DNA of 54,385 nt from positions 1 to 54,385 of the forward strand of contig NZ_QJTJ01000022.1 of the NCBI RefSeq assembly GCF_003217295.1, read 5' to 3'. The position numbers and the translations under genes were made by a program. The notes below the pieces were generated by a model. That model was given only the letters and a program-made list of their open reading frames with translations. It did no database searches and was not told the DNA's origin. This document shows positions 48,387 through 54,385 of the stretch, one piece after another. Numbering within the stretch: the stretch's first letter is position 1; each line of letters begins with the position of its first letter. The DNA is from Ureibacillus chungkukjangi (GTDB lineage Bacteria; Bacillota; Bacilli; Bacillales_A; Planococcaceae).

Positions 48387-49250
48387 ATGCTATCGAAATA
48401 TCCAAAGCCTTTAGTCCTTAATGATATTGAACTTGATTATAAGAAAGAAACCTTTGTTATGGGTATTTTAAATGTAACTCCGGATTCATTTTCAGATGGA
48501 GGGAAGTTTAATTCCGTTGAGCGAGCAGTACAGCATGCCAAAGAAATGGTTGAAAATGGTGCTAAAATAATAGATATCGGTGGAGAGTCAACACGACCTG
48601 GATATACAAGAATTTCAGACGAAGAAGAAATTGCAAGAGTAGTACCTGTTATAAAAGCATTACTAAAGGAAGTGCCAGCTATTCTTTCAATTGATACATA
48701 TAAATCGGCGGTAGCTAGAGCTGCTATAGAAGCTGGTGCGCATATGATTAATGATATATGGGGGGCAAAAGCTGATCCTGAAATCGCCAAAGTAGCTGCC
48801 GAATACAATGTACCCATTATTTTAATGCATAATCGAAAAGGCAAGTCTTATAACAATTACTACGAAGATTACTTAGACGATCTCCAACAGAGCATTAATA
48901 TTGTTAAAGAGGCTGGGGTACCAGAATCGCATATAATAGTAGATCCTGGCATCGGTTTTGTGAAAAATCTACAACAAAGTGTGGAAACGATGCAACGGTT
49001 AGAGGAGCTTGTGGCTATTGGATATCCAGTATTACTTGCAACGTCACGTAAACGGATGATTGGTACCATTCTAAATTTACCTCTAGAGGAACGCGTAGAA
49101 GGAACGGCTGCTACTTGTGCTTACGGAGTCATGAAGGGCTGTCATATTGTGCGTGTTCATGATGTGAAAGAAGTATCACGTACCGTCAAAATGATTGATG
49201 CACTAATGGGCAAATTTGAAGTAAATGAAGAATTGCCAGCTAGACACTAA
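48387..49250 (+). CDS. folP: Dihydropteroate synthase
   Basis: This 287-residue TIM-barrel enzyme (Sul) joins p-aminobenzoate and hydroxymethyl-dihydropterin pyrophosphate in folate synthesis. It has GILNVTPDSFSDGGKF near 26-41, IIDIGGESTRPGY, LSIDTYKSAVARAA, INDIWGAKADP, ILMHNRKG, DPGIGFVKN, and LLATSRKRMIG, in the family order. AGAGAGGG precedes the ATG. folB follows after 19 bp and folK overlaps folB, so folP-folB-folK form an operon. The pab genes that normally supply p-aminobenzoate upstream are not in this window. Confidence 0.96.
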   Translation: MLSKYPKPLVLNDIELDYKKETFVMGILNVTPDSFSDGGKFNSVERAVQHAKEMVENGAKIIDIGGESTRPGYTRISDEEEIARVVPVIKALLKEVPAILSIDTYKSAVARAAIEAGAHMINDIWGAKADPEIAKVAAEYNVPIILMHNRKGKSYNNYYEDYLDDLQQSINIVKEAGVPESHIIVDPGIGFVKNLQQSVETMQRLEELVAIGYPVLLATSRKRMIGTILNLPLEERVEGTAATCAYGVMKGCHIVRVHDVKEVSRTVKMIDALMGKFEVNEELPARH

Positions 49251-49269
49251 TACTTAAGGAGAACGATTA

Positions 49270-49641
49270 ATGGATTATATACATTTAAGAGATATGCAAT
49301 TTTTTGGCTATCACGGTGTTTTACCAGAGGAAAATGTTCTTGGACAGCGATTCAGAGCAACTGTTACCTTGGCGGTCAATATTCAAAAAGCAGGGCAAAC
49401 CGATGAACTAGAGGACACGGTAAGCTATGTCGGAGTCTATGATATTTGTAAAGAAGTGATAGAAGGAAAGCCTTATAAATTAATTGAGGCTGTTGCTGAA
49501 AATATTGCAGCACGAATACTCTCCGATTACGAAGGACAAGTATACGGTTGTAAGGTAGAGGTTATTAAACCGGATCCTCCTATTCCAGGACACTATAAAG
49601 AGGTAGCTGTTGAAATTGTAAGAGGGCGCTTTTATGAATAA
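49270..49641 (+). CDS. folB: Dihydroneopterin aldolase
   Basis: This 123-residue enzyme cleaves dihydroneopterin to 6-hydroxymethyl-dihydropterin and glycolaldehyde. It has MQFFGYHGVLPEENVLGQRF at the N-terminus with the catalytic region, TVSYVGVYDICKEV, KLIEAVAENIAARIL with the conserved Glu, and KPDPPIPGHYKEVAVEI near the end with the catalytic Lys. AAGGAGAAC precedes the ATG. It overlaps folK by 8 bp. B. subtilis FolB has about 120 residues. Confidence 0.96.
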   Translation: MDYIHLRDMQFFGYHGVLPEENVLGQRFRATVTLAVNIQKAGQTDELEDTVSYVGVYDICKEVIEGKPYKLIEAVAENIAARILSDYEGQVYGCKVEVIKPDPPIPGHYKEVAVEIVRGRFYE

Positions 49642-50143
49642 TGTCTATTTATCCTTAGGAACAAATATTGGGGACAGAGAACAAAATCTAAAGCTGGCCG
49701 TTCAGTTGCTAAAGAATAAGTCGGGTATAACCTTAACATCAGTTTCATCAATTTACGAAACAGCACCTGTTGGTTATATAGAACAGCCTGCATTTTTAAA
49801 TATTGCTTTAGCTATACAAACAACACATTCGGCTTTAGAGACGCTACAAATATGCCAATCAGTCGAGAATGAGTTAGGCCGCGTTCGTGAAATTAGGTGG
49901 GGTCCTCGAATTATAGACCTTGACATTTTGCTCTATAATAACGACAATATTGAAGTTGAAAACTTAATCGTTCCACATCCTAGAATGTTCGAAAGGGCCT
50001 TTGTTTTAGTTCCATTATTAGAAATTGCTAAAAGCGTTAAGAATCCTAAGCTTGAAAAGGCTAAAGCTAGTCTAGATAGTATGGATCTTGCGGCTGAAGG
50101 GATTACTAAATGGAAAACGATAAACGATGTAGAGACGTTTTAA
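49634..50143 (+). CDS. folK: 6-hydroxymethyl-dihydropterin pyrophosphokinase
   Basis: This 169-residue enzyme transfers pyrophosphate from ATP to hydroxymethyl-dihydropterin, supplying FolP. It has VYLSLGTNIGDREQNL at the start, SSIYETAPVGYIEQPAFLNI, the RWGPRIIDLDILLY signature (metal-binding Asp pair) at about 92-105, and VPHPRMFERAFVLVPL. The start ATG lies 8 bp inside folB. In B. subtilis yazB follows; here there is about 95 bp and then dusB. Confidence 0.96.
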   Translation: MNNVYLSLGTNIGDREQNLKLAVQLLKNKSGITLTSVSSIYETAPVGYIEQPAFLNIALAIQTTHSALETLQICQSVENELGRVREIRWGPRIIDLDILLYNNDNIEVENLIVPHPRMFERAFVLVPLLEIAKSVKNPKLEKAKASLDSMDLAAEGITKWKTINDVETF

Positions 50144-50238
50144 TAATTGATTCAGATTTAAAAGAAATAGTCGTCATTAATATATAGAAGTAAGTTTAGT
50201 AGGGATTTTTGAATTTCCCTTAAAAGGAGGAGAGTTTT

Positions 50239-51258
50239 TTGACTACACAAAATAAGCCGTTTCAAATCGGTGATATTGTTATGGATAACCGAGTTGTACT
50301 AGCCCCGATGGCAGGAGTCTGTAACTCAGCTTTTCGTCTCACTGTAAAAGAATTCGGTGCTGGCTTAGTATATGCTGAAATGATCAGTGATAAAGGGTTA
50401 GTTCAGCGCAATAAAAAGACATTAGATATGTTATATATCGATGAGCGTGAAAATCCACTTTCTTTACAAATCTTCGGTGGAGACAAGGAAACGTTGGTAG
50501 AGGCTGCAAAATATGTTGATAAAAATACAAATGCAGATATTATCGATATCAACATGGGCTGTCCGGTCAATAAAATTATCAAATGTGAAGCGGGCGCAAA
50601 ATGGCTTCTTGATCCAAATAAGATTTATGAAATGGTTTCTGCTGTAGTCGATGCTGTGGACAAGCCTGTTAGTGTGAAAATGCGTATTGGTTGGGATGAC
50701 GAGCATATTTTTGCCGTAGAAAATGCACAAGCCGCAGAACGTGCTGGAGCAGCGGCTATCGCTATGCATGGACGAACACGTGTTCAAATGTATGAAGGAA
50801 AAGCGAATTGGGAAATTATTAAGGAAGTAAAGAAGAATATCAGTATTCCATTTATCGGTAACGGAGATGTTGAAACACCTCAGGATGCTAAGCGTATGCT
50901 AGATGAGACGGGTGTGGATGCAGTAATGATTGGTCGTGCCGCATTAGGAAACCCATGGATGATCTATCAAACTGTTGAGTATCTTGAAACTGGTGTATTA
51001 AAACCAGAACCATCAGTTGCAGAAAAAATGGACGTATGCTTACTTCACTTCGAACGTTTAATGCAGCTTAAAGGTGAGGGTGTGGCTGTTCGAGAGATGC
51101 GAAAACACGCATCCTGGTACTTAAAAGGTATTCGTGGAAACGGAAAAATCCGTAATGCCATCAACCAAATGGAAACAGCAGCAGAATTACGTGCACTCCT
51201 ACAAAATGTCGTAGTCGAATTAGCTGAAGGCGAAGAGCAAAAAGCTGAGGCTATCTAA
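50239..51258 (+). CDS. dusB: tRNA-dihydrouridine synthase (YacF/DusB type)
   Basis: This 339-residue FMN-dependent enzyme reduces uridines in tRNA to dihydrouridine. It has LAPMAGVCNSAFRL near 21-34, NPLSLQIFGGD, INMGCPVNKI with the catalytic Cys near 110 and a following Lys, VSVKMRIGWDD, HGRTRVQMYEGKANW, NGDVETPQDAKRML and MIGRAALGNPW. The start is TTG at 50239, after AAAAGGAGGAG; this is the usual strong site, and no ATG fits better. B. subtilis YacF has about 333 residues. A strong terminator follows. Confidence 0.95.
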   Translation: MTTQNKPFQIGDIVMDNRVVLAPMAGVCNSAFRLTVKEFGAGLVYAEMISDKGLVQRNKKTLDMLYIDERENPLSLQIFGGDKETLVEAAKYVDKNTNADIIDINMGCPVNKIIKCEAGAKWLLDPNKIYEMVSAVVDAVDKPVSVKMRIGWDDEHIFAVENAQAAERAGAAAIAMHGRTRVQMYEGKANWEIIKEVKKNISIPFIGNGDVETPQDAKRMLDETGVDAVMIGRAALGNPWMIYQTVEYLETGVLKPEPSVAEKMDVCLLHFERLMQLKGEGVAVREMRKHASWYLKGIRGNGKIRNAINQMETAAELRALLQNVVVELAEGEEQKAEAI

Positions 51259-51261
51259 TAA

Positions 51262-51307
51262 GAAGGCATCCTTTCTATCGAATATTGATAGGAGGATGCC
51301 TTTTTCT
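51262..51307. terminator. Terminator between dusB and the DinB-like gene
   Basis: AAGGCATCCT-CTATC pairs with GATAG-AGGATGCCTT and is followed by TTTC on the + strand. On the - strand the tail is less T-rich, but it may serve both genes. Confidence 0.85.
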
Positions 51308-51313
51308 AATGAT

Positions 51314-51796
51314 TTATTTTGCTAAATCTTCTTTTGTTGGTCCCATTACACCAGGAACAGGTAAGCCTGCTTGGCGAAGTAGAACTTGCATTTGAGCGCG
51401 GTGATGTGTTTGGTGATCGACCATCATTCGAAGCAATGCGCCAATTGGAGTTTGATGGCCGTGACTATTCACTTCCGTAAGAAGCTTTTCATCTGATAGA
51501 TTTTCTTTAGCTAGTTTTACAATGTTTTCACTCACTGCACTATAAGTACTAATAATCTCACTGATGGTAGCAGGAGTATTTTGTGGGTTAAGCTCCACAT
51601 TAAGAGAGAAACCAACTTGCCCCATGAAGTATGCTGGAGAAGTTGTTAAATGCCAGGCTAAAGATTCTAAAGAACTGTGACCTTCCACAATAGCCACCTG
51701 CTTTTTATCATCCATGATAGCTTTATAAATTGCTAAAGTTCCCCCGCAGTTTCTTTCCCATTCTTGAATAAAATCGTTTAAATTACGATACATCAT
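51314..51796 (-). CDS. DinB-like metal-binding four-helix protein
   Basis: This 160-residue protein resembles the DinB/DUF664 superfamily. The metal-ligand pattern is plausible: His in SLAWHLTTSPAY (about 49), and His pairs in MVDHQTHHRAQM (about 126-137), then LLRQAGLPVPGVMGPT, the family's typical C-terminus. Members fold as four-helix bundles; some are thiol S-transferases (e.g. bacillithiol), others have no known role. On the - strand AGGGGGA lies about 6 bp before the ATG; the second Met codon is an alternative. It is convergent with dusB and divergent from lysS, and is not in this place in B. subtilis, so it is likely lineage-specific. Confidence 0.82.
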   Translation of the reverse strand: MMYRNLNDFIQEWERNCGGTLAIYKAIMDDKKQVAIVEGHSSLESLAWHLTTSPAYFMGQVGFSLNVELNPQNTPATISEIISTYSAVSENIVKLAKENLSDEKLLTEVNSHGHQTPIGALLRMMVDHQTHHRAQMQVLLRQAGLPVPGVMGPTKEDLAK

Positions 51797-53631
<1,835 letters not shown>

Positions 53632-53652
53632 TTGATATCTTTTATAAATAGC

Positions 53653-53690
53653 AGGAGTTGAAGTGTGTTTAAACACTCAACTCCTTTTTT
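53653..53690 (+). terminator. Terminator after lysS
   Basis: AGGAGTTG-AGTGTTT-type sequence pairs with AAACACT-CAACTCCT around a short loop and is followed by six T. The 227 bp after it, to 53917, hold nothing I recognise. Confidence 0.9.
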
Positions 53691-53917
53691 GATTTTGAAG
53701 GGGAGCTAGGGAGTGTGTTTCGAGTTCGGAAGTTTAACATCTTTATGCTTAAATTAGCTAGTAAGATATAATAAATTGATTTAGTTGAAGCTATACAGGT
53801 TTTATTAATATAGAGATAGAATTCTGTGCAATCACTTTTAAAACATCATTCCAATGGCTATACTGATGCTTAACTTGCATGGTATTTATAAAAAGTTATA
53901 TTTTTTTAGAAAAACAC

Positions 53918-53946
53918 TTGCATGTTATTTTGAAAGATGTTAAATT
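53918..53946 (+). promoter_or_regulatory. Upstream rRNA promoter candidate
   Basis: TTGCAT at 53918-53923 and TAAATT at 53941-53946 have a 17-bp spacer. It is weaker than the two promoters downstream but has the same arrangement, with AAAGTCGCT shortly after the -10. A GTCGC/GCGAC hairpin lies at 53953-53968. Confidence 0.5.
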
Positions 53947-54000
53947 ATTAAAGTCGCTAAAACGCGACGGTAAATTAAATAAACTTCTGAAAAAAACTTA

Positions 54001-54029
54001 TTGACAGTGCATTTCGGAAGTGATAAACT
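54001..54029 (+). promoter_or_regulatory. rRNA promoter, middle
   Basis: TTGACA at 54001-54006 and TAAACT at 54024-54029 have a 17-bp spacer. The following transcript starts near AGTTGCTG (54035). Confidence 0.8.
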
Positions 54030-54076
54030 TTAAAAGTTGCTGTTTGATAGCGATGAAATAAAAGTTTTAAAAAGTG

Positions 54077-54105
54077 TTGACAACCGAGTTGTTAACAAGT
54101 ATAAT
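54077..54105 (+). promoter_or_regulatory. rRNA promoter, proximal
   Basis: TTGACA at 54077-54082 and TATAAT at 54100-54105 have a 17-bp spacer, a full consensus. It lies about 190 bp before 16S and is probably the main promoter. Confidence 0.9.
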
Positions 54106-54293
54106 ATAAGAGTTGCTGTTCGAAAGATGGCGACGAAATGAACCTTGAAAACTGAACAACAAAACGTTAATGAACATAGTTTCTTCTATTAATTTAGAGA
54201 AACAAAATTTTGGACATCAAAATTGATGCCAGCAGATGTTTGTCGGACATTTATAATGTCCGGTACAAAATTTGAGCTTTATCAAATTTTCTC
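54106..54293 (+). other. rRNA operon leader
   Basis: The leader begins with AGTTGCTGTTCGAAAG and GGCGACGAAAT (54111-54139), a diverged copy of the sequence after the middle promoter (54035-54059). CCTTGAAAACTGAACAAC, common in Bacillus rRNA leaders, follows at about 54143. Two hairpins are CATCAAAATTGATG (54215-54228) and CGGACAT/ATGTCCG (54244-54262). AGAGAAA (54195-54201) can pair with TTTCTCT (54288-54294) across the 16S start, which would form a processing stem. Confidence 0.7.
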
Positions 54294-54385
54294 TTTTATG
54301 GAGAGTTTGATCCTGGCTCAGGACGAACGCTGGCGGCGTGCCTAATACATGCAAGTCGAGCGGACTTTAGAAAAGCTTGCTTTTC
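54294..54385 (+). rRNA. rrs: 16S ribosomal RNA, 5' end (partial)
   Basis: The 16S gene begins at about 54294 with the conserved GAGAGTTTGATCCTGGCTCAG and GACGAACGCTGGCGGCGTGC blocks, then TAATACATGCAAGTCGAGCG. The window ends inside the first variable region. The V1 sequence after GAGCGG (ACTTTAGAAAAGCTTGC) could help place the organism once compared with a database. Only the first 90 or so bases are present. This is the start of a second rRNA operon in the same direction as the first. Confidence 0.95.

Overview
This window is a stretch of core chromosome from a low-GC, Gram-positive, endospore-forming bacterium (Bacillales). The 16S fragment at the right end, and protein sequences that diverge from but stay collinear with Bacillus subtilis, suggest the Planococcaceae / Lysinibacillus-like lineage. 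This is an inference from sequence memory, not a database result. The window runs from the 3' end of one rRNA operon (partial 23S, 5S) to the 5' end of the next (partial 16S), both on the + strand. It corresponds to the origin-proximal B. subtilis segment yaaO-tmk ... dusB-lysS. Almost every gene reads away from the left rRNA operon; the exceptions are abrB, a DinB-like gene and one putative 39-codon membrane ORF.

Layout. (1) 1-1400: end of an rRNA operon, a decayed second 5S 3' end that kept its own terminator, and about 800 bp of decayed sequence. (2) 1412-2161: a nucleoside phosphorylase-like gene not found here in B. subtilis. (3) 2292-9645: an Orn/Lys/Arg decarboxylase-family gene, tmk, darA, yaaR, holB, ricT, yabA, trmN6, yazA and rsmI, covering nucleotide supply, replication and its control, RNA maturation and RNA modification. 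(4) 9810-14784: abrB (reverse), metS, tatD and the yabE-type cell-wall gene. (5) 14891-15410: a ten-unit, exactly phased 52-bp tandem repeat array. (6) 15683-23301: rnmV, rsmA, veg, sspF, ispE, purR, ridA, spoVG, glmU and prs. (7) 23568-24818: a KinB-type membrane histidine kinase inserted between prs and ctc. (8) 24990-36774: ctc, pth, fin, mfd, spoVT, a SpoVB-like flippase, mazG, rqcP, yabP, yabQ, divIC and yabR. (9) 36859-44226: an intergenic region with a small-ORF candidate and a Spo0A-type spoIIE promoter, then spoIIE, tilS, hprT and ftsH. (10) 44448-53631: coaX, hslO, a PrsA-like foldase, cysK, folP-folB-folK, dusB, a DinB-like gene (reverse) and lysS. (11) 53918-54385: three tandem rRNA promoters, the leader and the start of 16S.

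The genes mix housekeeping functions (translation, RNA modification, nucleotide, folate and cysteine metabolism, cell-wall precursors, division) with sporulation functions (sspF, spoVG, fin, spoVT, the SpoVB-like gene, yabP, yabQ, spoIIE, probably the KinB-like kinase). Promoter-like sequences fit this: near-consensus SigA sites before yabE, veg and rRNA, a SigH-like site before spoVG, a SigG-like site before spoVT, and a 21-bp-spacer promoter with 0A-like boxes before spoIIE.

I found no CRISPR array, insertion sequence, prophage, tRNA gene or obvious new multi-gene system. The most unusual items are the 52-bp array with its recent 156-bp duplication, an Asp-to-Asn change in the first phosphate-binding motif of CoaX, the inserted sensor kinase, the decayed 5S remnant and the small membrane ORF upstream of spoIIE. 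Relative to B. subtilis, yabG, yabS-yabT, pabB-pabA-pabC, yazB and the tRNAs before spoIIE are missing from their expected places.
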